Below, one piece after another: positions 1 through 12,715 of a DNA stretch of 64,000 nucleotides. The stretch lies in assembly GCA_025463305.1 (NCBI GenBank), contig JAOBWK010000035.1, forward strand, positions 46,584 to 110,583. The letters are read 5' to 3'. The notes under the pieces are model-generated. The model was not told the DNA's origin and did not search any database. It worked only from the letters and a program-made list of their open reading frames with translations. Positions within the stretch are counted from its first letter, which is position 1, and each line of letters begins with the position of its first letter. Both the position numbers and the translations under genes were made by a program. The stretch comes from Ilumatobacteraceae bacterium (GTDB lineage: Bacteria > Actinomycetota > Acidimicrobiia > Acidimicrobiales > Ilumatobacteraceae).

Positions 1-2861
1 CCGGCCTCGTCGCCGAGCAGCAGGTGGGCGAGGTCATCGGCGAGGTCCGCCTCCAGGCCTCGTGGGACGACGGCAAGATCGTCGTCTGGGCGGCCGGTCC
101 CGGCACCGCGGCGGCCTCCAACGACGAGCTCGCCGATCGGCTGCAGGCCATCGGCGGCCCGATGCTCGGCTGGATGATCCACCCGAGCGTGCTGCTGCCA
201 TCGGGCGTGCGCGCCGACGCGTCGGCCATTCCGGTCAAGGAGGCGCTGGGCTGGCTCATCGCCGTCGCCGGTGGCCTCGGTCGCACCGGTGTCGGGCAGA
301 GCGTGGTGTGGCTCGGCCGGGTCGCGCTCGAAGGCGTCCGCCTCGTCGCCCAGGGCGCGGTCGTGCCGGCGCTGCGGTTCGACAAGCGGGCCCAGGGTCG
401 CGTCGTCGACGCCGCCGTGCGCTGGATCCCGGCGCTCGTCGACGATGCCCGGCTGAAGCCGCTCACCGCATCGATGCCGGGCCCGGTGGCCACGATGTCG
501 ACGGCCGACGCGCGCACGATCACGCTGTCCGTCCTCGGCGCTGTCGTCGAGGCCATCGTCAGCGAGGCCGCGACGCGGCTGGAGCTGCCGGCGCCGCCGC
601 CCACCATCAACAACTCGGTGCAGCTGGCCGAGGCGTTCACCACCCGGCTCAACGGCTCGCCGTTCGTGGCCCCGACGGTTCCCGCCAGCGACCTCGCTCG
701 GCGGATCAGCGGATGGTCGGGCTCGGTCACGTCGTTCTCCCGCCCGCAGCTCATCGTCCAGCTCGATCCACCGGACTCGGGCAACGCCTGGCACCTGTCG
801 GTCCTCGGGCCCGGTGCGAAGGGCAAGCCGCTGCCGATCGAGGTCGCGCTCGGCGACAGCCGCGACACCAAGCAGCTGGCCGACGAGCTCGCCCGGCTGG
901 AGCGTGCGTTCCCGATCCTGCGCCGCGCCGGCGAGCTGCGTCGCGGCCAGGTGGTGCTCAGCCAGTCAGAGGCGTGGGAGCTGATGACCATCACCGGCGC
1001 ACAGCTCACGGCGGCCGGGTTCGAGGTGCGCGTGCCGGCGCTGTCGCGTCGCAAGCCGACACCGTCGCTGCGCCTCTTCGCCGACATCACGGGCGACTCC
1101 GTGGTCGGTGCGCACCAGCTCGCCAACGTCCACTGGTCGGTGCTGTTCGACGACGTCGAGCTGACGGCTGCCGAGATCACCCGCCTCGCCACCGAGGCCC
1201 GCCCGCTGGTGCGCTCGCACGGCAAGTGGGTCGAGCTCGATCGCGTCGACCTCAAGGAAGCCGCTGCGGCGCTCGCCGAACGGGCCGGCACCAAGCAGCT
1301 CACCGGCGCCGAGATCCTCCGTCAGGGCCTCGGGCTCGAGGGCTCACCGCTCGCCGGTGGCATCACCATCGAGGGCAGCGGTTGGGCCACCGAGCTGTTC
1401 CAGCGGGCCAGGGAAGTGTCCACCGAGCCCGTCACCCGGCCCGACGGGTTCAACGGCGAGCTGCGCAGCTACCAGGCCCAGGCGTTGGCCTGGCTCGGGT
1501 TCCTCGACGCTGCCGAGCTCGGCGGCTGCCTGGCCCTCGACATGGGCCTCGGCAAGACGCCCACCGTGCTCGCCCACCTCGCCCGCACCCCCGGCAACGG
1601 TCCGGTGCTCGTGGTCGCGCCGCCCGCCGTCGTCGGCAACTGGGCGCGTGAGGCCGCACGGTTCGCGCCGAGCCTGAAGGTGCTCGTGCACCACGGCGCA
1701 TCACGCGCCGAGAACGCGCAGCTCGATGCAGCCATCGCCCGCCACGACGTGGTGATCACCACGTACGGCACGGCCGTGCGCGACATCGACGAGCTGTCCA
1801 AGCAGCACTGGCACCGGCTGGTGCTCGACGAGGCGCAGGCCATCAAGAACCCGGCCAACGAATCCGCGCAGCAGCTTCGCCGCATCGATGCACGGAGCAA
1901 GATCGCGCTCACCGGCACGCCGGTCGAGAACGGCCTCGGCGACCTGTGGTCGATCCTCGACTTCACCAACCCCGGCCTCGTCGGCACCCGCCCGGCGTTC
2001 ATCTCGCAGATGTCGGGCGAGGGCGAGGCCGCGCTGCGTGCCCTCAACGGCATCCTCGTCTTCCGCCGCACCAAGACCGAGCCCGAGGTCGCGGCCGAGC
2101 TGCCCGACAAGATCGACGAGCTCGATCACTGCTCGATGACGCCGGAGCAGATCGGCCTCTACCAGGCCGTGCTCGACGGCCTCGTCGCCAACGCGGCCAA
2201 CGCCGACGCCGAGCCGAAGCAGGGCGCGATCCTCGCGGCCATCACTGCGCTGAAGCAGATCTGCAACCACCCTGCGGCCTACGCCGACGACGGCGGCTCG
2301 TTGTCCGGTCGGTCCGGCAAGCTGTCGCGCCTCGAGGAGATCATCGAGCAGGTCTTCGCGGCCGGCGAGCGGATCCTGATCTTCACCCACTTCGCATCGT
2401 GGGGCCGCCGGCTGGCGAAGCACCTCAGCGAGGTGTTCGGACAGCGGATCGAGTGCTACGACGGCAGCCTCGCCCGCGGCGCACGCGATCACCTCGTCAC
2501 CGACTTCCAGGAGGGCACCGGCCCCGGCGCGCTCGTGCTGTCGTTGAAGGCGGGCGGCACCGGCCTCAACCTCACCTCGGCGAGCCACGTCGTGCTCTAC
2601 GACCGCTGGTGGAACCCGGCCGTCGAGGACCAGGCCCGTGACCGCGCCTGGCGCATCGGCCAGACCAAGACCGTCGTCTCTCACCGTCTCGTGTGCCCCG
2701 GCACCGTCGACGAGCGGGTCGAGGAGGTCGTCAACGGCAAGCGCCACATCGCCGACCTCGTCCTGCCGAAGAGCAGCTCGCTGTCCGACCTCAACGCCCA
2801 GCAGCTGCGCATCGCGCTCGGCCTGCGCAACGAGGACCTGCTCACCGAGGAGCACGTGTGA
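1..2861 (+). CDS. SNF2-family DEAD/DEAH helicase, 5'-truncated by window edge
   Basis: ATP-dependent Swi2/Snf2 DNA translocase of the bacterial type. The frame is open from position 3, so the true start lies upstream; the first in-frame GTG is at 24. Counting from 24 there are about 945 residues. The N-terminal half matches the SNF2-associated region that precedes the motor in bacterial homologues. The motor starts near residue 485 with Walker A DMGLGKT (about 506-512), DEAQ box (602-605) and motif VI RAWRIGQ (874-880), so both RecA lobes look intact. Such proteins remodel protein-DNA or RNA polymerase complexes; the partner here is unknown. The stop overlaps the next gene by 4 bp, implying coupled translation. 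Confidence 0.93.
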   Translation, partial: GLVAEQQVGEVIGEVRLQASWDDGKIVVWAAGPGTAAASNDELADRLQAIGGPMLGWMIHPSVLLPSGVRADASAIPVKEALGWLIAVAGGLGRTGVGQSVVWLGRVALEGVRLVAQGAVVPALRFDKRAQGRVVDAAVRWIPALVDDARLKPLTASMPGPVATMSTADARTITLSVLGAVVEAIVSEAATRLELPAPPPTINNSVQLAEAFTTRLNGSPFVAPTVPASDLARRISGWSGSVTSFSRPQLIVQLDPPDSGNAWHLSVLGPGAKGKPLPIEVALGDSRDTKQLADELARLERAFPILRRAGELRRGQVVLSQSEAWELMTITGAQLTAAGFEVRVPALSRRKPTPSLRLFADITGDSVVGAHQLANVHWSVLFDDVELTAAEITRLATEARPLVRSHGKWVELDRVDLKEAAAALAERAGTKQLTGAEILRQGLGLEGSPLAGGITIEGSGWATELFQRAREVSTEPVTRPDGFNGELRSYQAQALAWLGFLDAAELGGCLALDMGLGKTPTVLAHLARTPGNGPVLVVAPPAVVGNWAREAARFAPSLKVLVHHGASRAENAQLDAAIARHDVVITTYGTAVRDIDELSKQHWHRLVLDEAQAIKNPANESAQQLRRIDARSKIALTGTPVENGLGDLWSILDFTNPGLVGTRPAFISQMSGEGEAALRALNGILVFRRTKTEPEVAAELPDKIDELDHCSMTPEQIGLYQAVLDGLVANAANADAEPKQGAILAAITALKQICNHPAAYADDGGSLSGRSGKLSRLEEIIEQVFAAGERILIFTHFASWGRRLAKHLSEVFGQRIECYDGSLARGARDHLVTDFQEGTGPGALVLSLKAGGTGLNLTSASHVVLYDRWWNPAVEDQARDRAWRIGQTKTVVSHRLVCPGTVDERVEEVVNGKRHIADLVLPKSSSLSDLNAQQLRIALGLRNEDLLTEEHV

Positions 2862-3160
2862 ACCAGCCGCGCCGCAACAACAACCAGCAGCAGAACCGGC
2901 GCCCGGTGCGTCCCGCCGCGCTGCCAAAGCCCACCGATCTCTGGCGGCCCGTGCCGCAGCTGCCCGACGTGGAGCTCATCGTCGCGGCCCAGGATCCGGC
3001 TGTGCTGCTCCGCTCGCTGGGTGACCCGCCGCTGATGAACAAGAGCACCGTCGCCGGCCACTACATCGCCACCGTGATCGAGCGCTCGGCCGCGCTGGCC
3101 AGCGCACTGGCGGCCAGCGCCGACCTGCTCGCCCTGCCGGACCACGCCGACCCGGACTGA
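2858..3160 (+). CDS. Small hypothetical protein coupled to the SNF2 helicase
   Basis: A 100-residue protein starting at GTG 2858 inside the GTGTGA at the end of the helicase gene (4-bp overlap), the usual arrangement for translational coupling. The N-terminus is rich in Asn, Gln, Arg and Pro (NNNQQQNRRPVRP), probably disordered and possibly nucleic-acid binding. The rest, beginning DLWRPVPQLPDVE, is predicted helical. I do not recognise a family. Coupling suggests an accessory to the helicase; that is inference. A longer in-frame extension back to 2693 runs inside the helicase gene and was rejected. Confidence 0.7.
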   Translation: MNQPRRNNNQQQNRRPVRPAALPKPTDLWRPVPQLPDVELIVAAQDPAVLLRSLGDPPLMNKSTVAGHYIATVIERSAALASALAASADLLALPDHADPD

Positions 3161-3175
3161 CCCTGCTGGGTCGGT

Positions 3176-4594
3176 CTAGGGCTGGGCGAGAACGGCGTCG
3201 TTGCGCGGCTTCGGCGCGGTCACGAGCGCCGCGAGGGCCAGCACCAGGACGAGGATGATGCCGATGGTGGTGACCGGGTTCGGCTTCAGGTCGCTGCCGA
3301 GCGAGAAGAAGCCCGGGGGCGTCGGCATGTCGCCGAGCGTGGCGATCGACGACAGCCACTGCCAGACCCAGATCGACGACGCACCGAGCGCGAGCCCGAC
3401 GCCCCAGCGGTTGCTGCGCAGGAACCCGACGACACCACCGATCGCGACGGCGGCGAGCAGCCCGAGCCGGCCGAACACGATCGCGTGGGTGCCGAGGCTG
3501 GTGTCGAAGTTGTCGCCGAACGAATGGCCGGTGCCGGGGATCAGCTGACCGATCGCGGTGATCACCGCGGCGAGCGCGCCGGCCACGCTGATGACGAGGT
3601 TCAGGCCGGGTCGGCCGTCGTTGCCGGACTGCACGATCGACACGATGAGCGCGATCACGCCGACGACCGCGGCGCCGAGGATGACGTACAGGCCGATGTC
3701 CTGCTTGGCCCGGTAGAACGTGCCGCCGGCACCGGCGGCGACCGCGGCGAAGGCGCTGTCCTCGCCCACCTTGGACTGGAAGTCAACGATGCCCCAGATC
3801 GTGACGGCGACGGGGATGACGGTCAGCGCGGCGCCCGCCGCGAGCCCGGCCGCGATGCGCTTGCCCATCGTCGCCAGCAAGCCGCCGGCGACGAGGCACA
3901 CGGCGGCGAAAACGAATCCGATCAGCACGTTGGTGCCGAGCGGGATGAAGTCGTTGACCTTGTACTTGCCGACCTCGGGGATGGGCGCGTCGGTCTCGAT
4001 GGTGAGCACCGGGAAGAAGCAGCCGATGACGAGTGCGACGCCGGCCAGTCCGGCCAGCGCGGCGAGCACCGACGAGCCGCGTCCGGGGATGTTGAGGACG
4101 TCGACGATTGGCGGCGCGTGGTACGGCGTCGCCTCCGTTCGGGGGCCGGCCTGCACCGGTGCCTGGTTGCCGGTCAGCAGATCGGCCTGGCGGGGCTGGG
4201 CCTCCCAGCCGCCGGTCCACGTGGCCGCGCCGTCGAACAGCTCGGGCTTGTCGCTCGGCGCGGCGAACGGGGACTGGAGCGCGACGGTCTGCTCGACGAT
4301 GGCGAACCCGTCGGGCGGTGGTGCGAGCGAGGCGAATGGTGCGAGTGGTGCGGCGACCGTGGGCGGAGCGGCAGCCTTCGGCGCCGGGGTCGGCTCGATC
4401 GCCACGGTGGGCGGCGCCACGGGCTTGGCGGGTTCAGGTGGCTTGGTGGGTTCGTGCGGCGTGGCCGGTTCGGGCTCGGCCGGCAGCGGCCCAGCGGGCG
4501 GCAGGGGCAGCGTCAGCGAGGTCACGTTCGCGCCGCACTGGATGCAGAACTTCTGACCGGACTCGATCCCCGCGCCGCACGTTGGACAGTTCAT
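3176..4594 (-). CDS. Zinc-ribbon multispanning membrane protein
   Basis: 472 residues. The N-terminus has a zinc ribbon with two CxxC pairs (C3, C6, C17, C20), followed by a long Pro/Ala/Thr/Glu-rich linker to about residue 230, then about eight hydrophobic segments that should span the membrane. This layout (cytoplasmic zinc ribbon, disordered linker, membrane bundle) is common in uncharacterised actinobacterial proteins. No catalytic motif is visible. The frame extends 78 codons further upstream, but that stretch is antisense to gluQ; ATG 4594 begins at the zinc ribbon and has TAGGCT 8 nt upstream. Function unknown. Confidence 0.8.
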   Translation of the reverse strand: MNCPTCGAGIESGQKFCIQCGANVTSLTLPLPPAGPLPAEPEPATPHEPTKPPEPAKPVAPPTVAIEPTPAPKAAAPPTVAAPLAPFASLAPPPDGFAIVEQTVALQSPFAAPSDKPELFDGAATWTGGWEAQPRQADLLTGNQAPVQAGPRTEATPYHAPPIVDVLNIPGRGSSVLAALAGLAGVALVIGCFFPVLTIETDAPIPEVGKYKVNDFIPLGTNVLIGFVFAAVCLVAGGLLATMGKRIAAGLAAGAALTVIPVAVTIWGIVDFQSKVGEDSAFAAVAAGAGGTFYRAKQDIGLYVILGAAVVGVIALIVSIVQSGNDGRPGLNLVISVAGALAAVITAIGQLIPGTGHSFGDNFDTSLGTHAIVFGRLGLLAAVAIGGVVGFLRSNRWGVGLALGASSIWVWQWLSSIATLGDMPTPPGFFSLGSDLKPNPVTTIGIILVLVLALAALVTAPKPRNDAVLAQP

Positions 4595-4602
4595 CCCTGG
4601 GC

Positions 4603-4608
4603 AGCCTA
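4603..4608 (-). promoter_or_regulatory. -10 box of zinc-ribbon gene
   Basis: TAGGCT on the minus strand, 8 nt before ATG 4594 with no Shine-Dalgarno between, fits a leaderless or near-leaderless promoter. It sits back to back with the gluQ -10 box in a 34-bp divergent spacer. Confidence 0.45.
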
Positions 4609-4616
4609 TTCGGCGG

Positions 4617-4622
4617 CACAAT
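4617..4622 (+). promoter_or_regulatory. -10 box of gluQ (leaderless type)
   Basis: CACAAT followed by exactly 6 nt and GTG 4629. No Shine-Dalgarno fits between, so the mRNA probably starts at the start codon. Confidence 0.5.
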
Positions 4623-4628
4623 GATCCG

Positions 4629-5552
4629 GTGAGCAGCGACGTCGGCCGATTCGCACCGTCGCCCACCGGTGACCTGCACCTCGGCAACCTGCGCACCGCG
4701 CTCGTCGGATGGCTCGCGGCACGCTCCGTCGGCGGAGATTTCGTCGTGCGGATGGAGGACCTCGACCGGGTCACGTCGTCGCGCGCGCACGAGGATGCCC
4801 AGCTCGCGGCACTCCACTCGCTCGGCATCGATCACGACGGTGAGGTGGTGCGCCAGAGCGACCGGTTCGCGTCGTACGACGCGGCGATCGACGCACTGAC
4901 CGCCGCGGATCGCACCTACGACTGCTTCTGCACCCGGCGCGAGATCCGCGACGCGATCAGCGCGCCGCACGACGACCACCTCGCCTACCCGGGCACGTGC
5001 CGCGAGCTCACGCCCGCTCGGCGCGGCGATCTGCTCGAGGCGGGCCGGCGGCCGGCGACGCGCCTGCGCGCCGATGCCCAGCTGGTCGGCTTCGACGATC
5101 TGCTCGGCGGACATGTGGTCGGCGGCGTCGACGACGTGGTGCTGCGCCGCAACGACGGCGTGCCGGCGTACAACCTCGCCGTCGTGGTCGACGACGCGGC
5201 CCAGGGCGTGACTCAGGTGGTGCGCGGCGACGACCTGGTGTCGTCGACCCCGAGCCAGGTGCTGCTGCAGCAACTGCTCGGCATCGCCACGCCCACGTAC
5301 CTCCACGTCCCACTGGTGGTGGGTGCCGACGGCGTCCGTCTGGCCAAGCGCCACGGGGCGGTCACGATGCCCGAGCTCGCCGGGCGCGGCGTCTCACCGC
5401 ACGACGTGCTGGCGCTGCTCGCCACCAGCCTGGGCCTCGCGGCCGTCGGTGAGGTGGTCACGGCCAGCGGGCTCGTCGACCGGTTCGATCCCGCACGGAT
5501 CCCGAGGCAACCGTGGATGATCCCCGCGGACCTGCAACGATCGACCCCGTGA
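4629..5552 (+). CDS. gluQ: Glutamyl-Q tRNA(Asp) synthetase
   Basis: A 307-residue paralogue of the catalytic half of glutamyl-tRNA synthetase that attaches glutamate to queuosine-34 of tRNA(Asp). Seen: the class I nucleotide site APSPTGDLHLGN at 9-20 (HIGH motif as HLGN), a zinc site C99-x-C101 with Y120-x3-C124, and a KMSKS-equivalent LAKRHGAV near residue 240. The anticodon-binding domain of true GltX is missing, and the length is normal for GluQ (about 300). Start GTG 4629 follows a CACAAT -10 box by 6 nt. The stop overlaps the downstream 2OG oxygenase by 4 bp. Confidence 0.92.
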   Translation: MSSDVGRFAPSPTGDLHLGNLRTALVGWLAARSVGGDFVVRMEDLDRVTSSRAHEDAQLAALHSLGIDHDGEVVRQSDRFASYDAAIDALTAADRTYDCFCTRREIRDAISAPHDDHLAYPGTCRELTPARRGDLLEAGRRPATRLRADAQLVGFDDLLGGHVVGGVDDVVLRRNDGVPAYNLAVVVDDAAQGVTQVVRGDDLVSSTPSQVLLQQLLGIATPTYLHVPLVVGADGVRLAKRHGAVTMPELAGRGVSPHDVLALLATSLGLAAVGEVVTASGLVDRFDPARIPRQPWMIPADLQRSTP

Positions 5553-6139
5553 GCGATCCCGACGACCTGCAGCGCGTGCTCGGCTACCTCGATGCGGCCG
5601 ACGACACCGAGCCGATCCACGCGGTCGGCGATCAGCTGTACGCGACGTCGTTCTGGACGCCAGCGTTCTGCGCGGCCATCGTCCGCGCCGCCGAGGCGAT
5701 CGGTGCCTTCGAGCCCCAGCCCGACGATCCCGTGCCGGGCCACGAGGTGTCCCTCGCCCTGATCAGTCCTCGTCTGTTCGAGCAGGTCCAGAACGACATC
5801 GGGATGCGCCTCTGGCCGCAGCTGCAGGAGGCGTGGCCGTACATCGACTACCACGGCCTGCGCGATGTCTTCGTCATCCGTTACGCGCTCGGCGAGCAGG
5901 AGAGCCTGCGGATCCACCACGACGTCGCCCAGGTGTCGGCGTCGATCAAGCTCAACGACGACTACGAGGGCGGTGAGCTGGAGTTCCAGCTGCAGGGCTA
6001 CGACAACAGCGGGCTCGCAGTGGGCACGTTGCTGGCCTGGCCGTCGCTGGTGACGCATCCGCACCAGACCAACCAGCTCCGCTCCGGGGTGAAGTACGCG
6101 CTCACGATCTGGTGCGAACTGCCGACATACGTGGAGTGA
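5549..6139 (+). CDS. 2OG-Fe(II) dioxygenase family protein
   Basis: About 196 residues from GTG 5549, which overlaps the gluQ stop as GTGA. The iron site of the prolyl-4-hydroxylase-like double-stranded beta helix is present: H123-x-D125, a distal His at 170 or 172 and K182 as the probable 2-oxoglutarate anchor in SGVKYALTIW. The strand YEGGELEFQ between them is typical. The substrate cannot be read from sequence; relatives hydroxylate proteins or small molecules. Coupling to gluQ hints at a translation-related role but does not prove one. ATG 5513 is an alternative start, less likely because it lies well inside gluQ. Confidence 0.82.
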   Translation: MSDPDDLQRVLGYLDAADDTEPIHAVGDQLYATSFWTPAFCAAIVRAAEAIGAFEPQPDDPVPGHEVSLALISPRLFEQVQNDIGMRLWPQLQEAWPYIDYHGLRDVFVIRYALGEQESLRIHHDVAQVSASIKLNDDYEGGELEFQLQGYDNSGLAVGTLLAWPSLVTHPHQTNQLRSGVKYALTIWCELPTYVE

Positions 6140-6161
6140 CCCCGCGCCGTTCCGCGAGCTG

Positions 6162-6184
6162 TTCGTGACGGCCGCGTTCACGAA
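6162..6184. terminator. Hairpin after the 2OG oxygenase gene
   Basis: A 7-bp stem TTCGTGA/TCACGAA with a 9-nt loop, 22 nt after the stop. No U tract follows on the plus strand, so it may act as a weak terminator or have another role. Confidence 0.3.
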
Positions 6185-6357
6185 AAGTCACCCAATCGTT
6201 GTCACTTCGACGCCGGGGGTGCACCCACCCCTCGAGGACCTCGGGGGTAGGGTCGTCATGCGGAAACACCCCCTCTCCTTCGTGTCGTCTCGAATGCAGC
6301 GGACACGTCTCGACAGACAGAAGATTCGAAGATCGGCATGAAGTCATCGGTGAAAAC

Positions 6358-7410
6358 ATGGGCATGACCTGGTCCACACGGCAGCGGAACCGGCGGCTCA
6401 ACCGGTGCGGACTGGCAGCGGCGGGCATCCTCGTCGGCGGCCTGGCGTTCAGCGGTTGGCCGGTCGGCGCGGCTGCTGCGGCGGCTCCGGATCGCGTGTC
6501 CGTCACGCTCGCCCCGTCCGACGTGCAACCGGCCATCTCGCGCGTCACGGTGCCGATGCGCACCGGTGCCGCCACGGTGCTCCCGGCCACGACGCCGGTC
6601 ACCACGCCGACGCCGGTCACCGATCCGGCCGCCACCGCGGCGCCGGCCACCGATGCAGCCACCACGGCGCCGGCCACCGATCCGGCCACGACGGTGCCGG
6701 CCGCCGATCCGGCCACGGCGGCCCCGGCCGACCCGCTGCCGCCGATCCCGTCGAACATCGAAGTCGTCGGTGCGTCGTCGGTGCCGGTCCCGGCGGTGGG
6801 CAAGGGCGGCGGCTCGGGCACCAAGATCGTGCAGTTGCGCCTGCTCCAGCTCGGGTTCTGGAACGCCGGCGCGAGCGGCAAGTACGACAACACCACCCAG
6901 CAGGCCGTGATGGCCTTCCAGAAGTACCTCAACCTGCCAGCATCGGGCAAGGTCGACGCCAACACCGCGACCTGGCTGACGGCGCTCGACACCAAGGCCC
7001 ACGGCCTCACCGACACCGGCACGTTGATGGAGGTCGACAAGGGCCACCAGCTGCTGTTCGCCGTCGTCGACGGCAAGACGAACTGGACGTTCAACACCTC
7101 GACCGCCACTGGCAAGACGTACCACGAGGTCGACAAGAACACCCCCGGGCAGTTCCAGGACGGCGTGTCCATCACGCCCGACGGCTTGTGGAAGACCAAC
7201 CGTGAGCGCCCCGTGGGCTGGTGGGAGGGCGACCTCGGCCAGATCTACCGGCCGAAGTACTTCCACGGTGGCGTCGCGATCCACGGTTCGAACAGCATCC
7301 CCAACTACCCGGCGTCGCACGGCTGCGTGCGCCTCTCGGTGCAGGCGATGGACTGGATCTGGGCGAACAACGTCATGCCGCTCGGCATCACCGTCTGGGT
7401 GCACGAGTAG
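6358..7410 (+). CDS. Secreted L,D-transpeptidase with peptidoglycan-binding domain
   Basis: About 350 residues. The start is ATG 6358, giving a basic N-terminus and a hydrophobic signal segment ending near AAAAAAPD; an upstream frame extension to 6199 lacks signal-peptide character. A Thr/Ala/Pro-rich linker with 27-nt repeats follows, then a PG_binding_1 fold (from GTKIVQLRLLQLGFWNAG) and a YkuD catalytic domain with HGG...IHG and the active-site motif SHGCVRL. Enzymes of this family form 3-3 cross-links in peptidoglycan outside the cell. The linker probably lets the catalytic domain reach through the wall. The preceding 218 bp are non-coding. Confidence 0.92.
   Translation: MGMTWSTRQRNRRLNRCGLAAAGILVGGLAFSGWPVGAAAAAAPDRVSVTLAPSDVQPAISRVTVPMRTGAATVLPATTPVTTPTPVTDPAATAAPATDAATTAPATDPATTVPAADPATAAPADPLPPIPSNIEVVGASSVPVPAVGKGGGSGTKIVQLRLLQLGFWNAGASGKYDNTTQQAVMAFQKYLNLPASGKVDANTATWLTALDTKAHGLTDTGTLMEVDKGHQLLFAVVDGKTNWTFNTSTATGKTYHEVDKNTPGQFQDGVSITPDGLWKTNRERPVGWWEGDLGQIYRPKYFHGGVAIHGSNSIPNYPASHGCVRLSVQAMDWIWANNVMPLGITVWVHE
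6616..6726 (+). repeat. 27-bp tandem repeats encoding ATDPATT-type linker
   Basis: Four imperfect units (one of 30 bp at 6616-6645, then 27 bp at 6646, 6673 and 6700) encode (A/V)TD(P/A)A(A/T)T-x-(A/V)P in the L,D-transpeptidase linker. Such in-frame repeats can change copy number and so linker length. Confidence 0.75.
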
Positions 7411-7452
7411 CCGCTCGCCGATCTCGGCCCGGTGCGCGCACCGGCCCGCTGT

Positions 7453-7458
7453 CAGACT
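7453..7458 (+). promoter_or_regulatory. -10 box of lacZ (leaderless type)
   Basis: CAGACT, exactly 6 nt before GTG 7465. This supports GTG 7465 over ATG 7534 as the start. Confidence 0.45.
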
Positions 7459-7464
7459 CGCGAC

Positions 7465-11275
<3,811 letters not shown>

Positions 11276-11353
11276 CGTCCCGGCAGGTGCGTCACCCGTC
11301 AATCACTCCCGCCCCCCGGCGACGGCGCGTCATCGAGCGCGCCGGGCGGGCTT

Positions 11354-11731
11354 GTGACGGGCATGATCGCACGTCCCGTTCCCCACGCCGTCGCCGACGC
11401 GTCGCGGTTGCTCGGCGTCGACACCGATGCATCCGTGGCCGCGGTGCGCACGGCGTACCGCCAGCTGCTCGTCGCCTGCCATCCCGATCACAACCCGGCT
11501 TCGATGCATGACGTCGGCGCAGCGCGGGTCCGCCAGATCTGCATTGCCCGCGACATCGTCGAGGCCCATCGCAACGGCGTGTCGACCGATCTCCTCGGCA
11601 CCCTGCTCGATCGGGTCACCGCCGAGATCGCGACGCTGCTGGCGCGCCGTGCCCGTGACCGGCGGCCCGATGTGCGCTTCGCGACGCAGGTGGTGGCCGC
11701 CCGCGGCAGCCGAATCGACATCGCGGCGTGA
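11354..11731 (+). CDS. Small J-domain (DnaJ-like) protein
   Basis: 125 residues from GTG 11354 (122 if ATG 11363 is used). The first 60 residues form a J domain: ASRLLGVDTDASVAAVRTAY, then the diagnostic HPD in ACHPDHNP, which stimulates Hsp70 ATPase activity. The rest is a short basic tail with no G/F or zinc-finger region, so this is a type III J protein. The client is unknown. It converges with alkB with no spacing: the two stop codons are adjacent. Confidence 0.75.
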   Translation: MTGMIARPVPHAVADASRLLGVDTDASVAAVRTAYRQLLVACHPDHNPASMHDVGAARVRQICIARDIVEAHRNGVSTDLLGTLLDRVTAEIATLLARRARDRRPDVRFATQVVAARGSRIDIAA

Positions 11732-12427
11732 TCAGGGCCGACGGATGCGGGTCCCCGGGCGCTGCGGTCGATCGCTGAACTGGCGTCCGTCGTAGTAGCT
11801 CGGCGCGGTGTCGGGCCGGCCACGCTTGCTCGTCCAACGCCACGTCAGCGAGATGCGCGGGTTCGGTGTCACCGCCCGCGGGACGCCATGGAGCCAGTCG
11901 CGCTGGCTCGCCCCGCCCATCACCAGGAGATCGCCCTCGCCGGGCATCAGCACGACGTCGCCGGGCTCGTCGCCGGCGGGCACCTTGTCGACCACATCGG
12001 CCAGCGGGCGCCGCTCGCGGAACACGAACGGCCGGCGCTGGCCGAGCACCACGATCGCGACCAACGTGTCGTCGAGCCAGCGCATGGTGCGATCGCTGTG
12101 CAGCCCCTGGAAGTCGTCACCATCGCGGTAGAGCAGCGCGCCGATGCCGGTGAAGCCGACCCGGTACGTCGACTGCAGGTGCAGGTCGGTCTGGCGTAGC
12201 AGCACGTTCGCGTCGGCGCGCAGCCCCGCACCGAGCCGCTTCTCCGGCACGTAGTCGTTGTACCGCAGCACCTCGCCCTGCAGCCACGTCGTCGACGAAT
12301 GGAGGTCGGCGAACTCGGTGTCGGCCTCGCGCACGAAGCCCTCGACGAGGTCCACCCACGATCCGGGGCCGAGCTCGATCCGCCGGGTCGCGGCCCGACG
12401 ATCGATCGCGAGATCAGCAGGGTCCAT
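11732..12427 (-). CDS. alkB: AlkB-family 2OG-Fe(II) DNA/RNA repair dioxygenase
   Basis: 231 residues. AlkB enzymes oxidatively remove alkyl groups such as 1-methyladenine and 3-methylcytosine from nucleic acid. The fold motifs are visible: H110-x-D112 in LHSDRTMRWLDD, distal H180 in DWLHGVPR and the 2OG-binding Arg of RISLTWRW near 191. The nucleotide-lid segment LRYNDYVPEKRLGAG is present. The start ATG 12427 lies 6 nt from TAGGCT, a leaderless-type promoter. It is more like the AlkB homologues with the ALKBH2/3 arrangement than E. coli AlkB; exact substrate preference is not readable. Confidence 0.88.
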   Translation of the reverse strand: MDPADLAIDRRAATRRIELGPGSWVDLVEGFVREADTEFADLHSSTTWLQGEVLRYNDYVPEKRLGAGLRADANVLLRQTDLHLQSTYRVGFTGIGALLYRDGDDFQGLHSDRTMRWLDDTLVAIVVLGQRRPFVFRERRPLADVVDKVPAGDEPGDVVLMPGEGDLLVMGGASQRDWLHGVPRAVTPNPRISLTWRWTSKRGRPDTAPSYYDGRQFSDRPQRPGTRIRRP

Positions 12428-12433
12428 CGCGCG

Positions 12434-12439
12434 AGCCTA
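12434..12439 (-). promoter_or_regulatory. -10 box of alkB (leaderless type)
   Basis: TAGGCT on the minus strand followed by exactly 6 nt and ATG 12427. No Shine-Dalgarno is present. Confidence 0.5.
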
Positions 12440-12476
12440 GGCAGACGGGTCGGTGTGGACGCTCAGTGCGGACCTG

Positions 12477-12702
12477 TCAGTGGGGAAAGGCCGCCGAGCC
12501 GTCGTAGGGCTTGTCCTCGACGATCACCAGCCAGTTGCCGGAGTTGTCGCGCAACACCGCCTCGACACCGTAGGGACGGTCCGACGGCGGCTGCACGAAG
12601 AACACGCCCTTCGCCGACGTCGATGTAGAAGCGCTTGGCCTCGTCCTGGTCGGTGACCCAGACGGTGAAGAGGGAGAGGTTCGTGATCATGCGATCGACC
12701 AT
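12477..12702 (-). pseudogene. VOC/glyoxalase-family gene with internal deletion
   Basis: The 5' part encodes MITNLSLFTVWVTDQDEAKR-FYIDV and then runs out of frame. In another frame the C-terminal part resumes as KGVFFVQPPSDRPYGVEAVL and ends with the family motif DNSGNWLVIVEDKPYDG before a stop at 12477. Intact relatives are about 130 residues; here the two ends are joined near 12618 with the middle (some 60 codons) missing, leaving about 70 codons in total. This is a real-looking internal deletion rather than a single-base error. It lies 14-26 bp after the AraC gene, the usual partner of this VOC type, so the pair has lost its second member. Confidence 0.8.
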
Positions 12703-12715
12703 AAGCCGATGGGCC

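Noticed and set aside
4595..4828. 78-codon upstream extension of the zinc-ribbon protein
   Set aside because: Antisense to gluQ, and a -10 box lies between it and ATG 4594.
6616..6726. Possible CRISPR-like array
   Set aside because: Repeats are adjacent, in frame and without spacers; they encode a protein linker. The same holds for 45982-46107.
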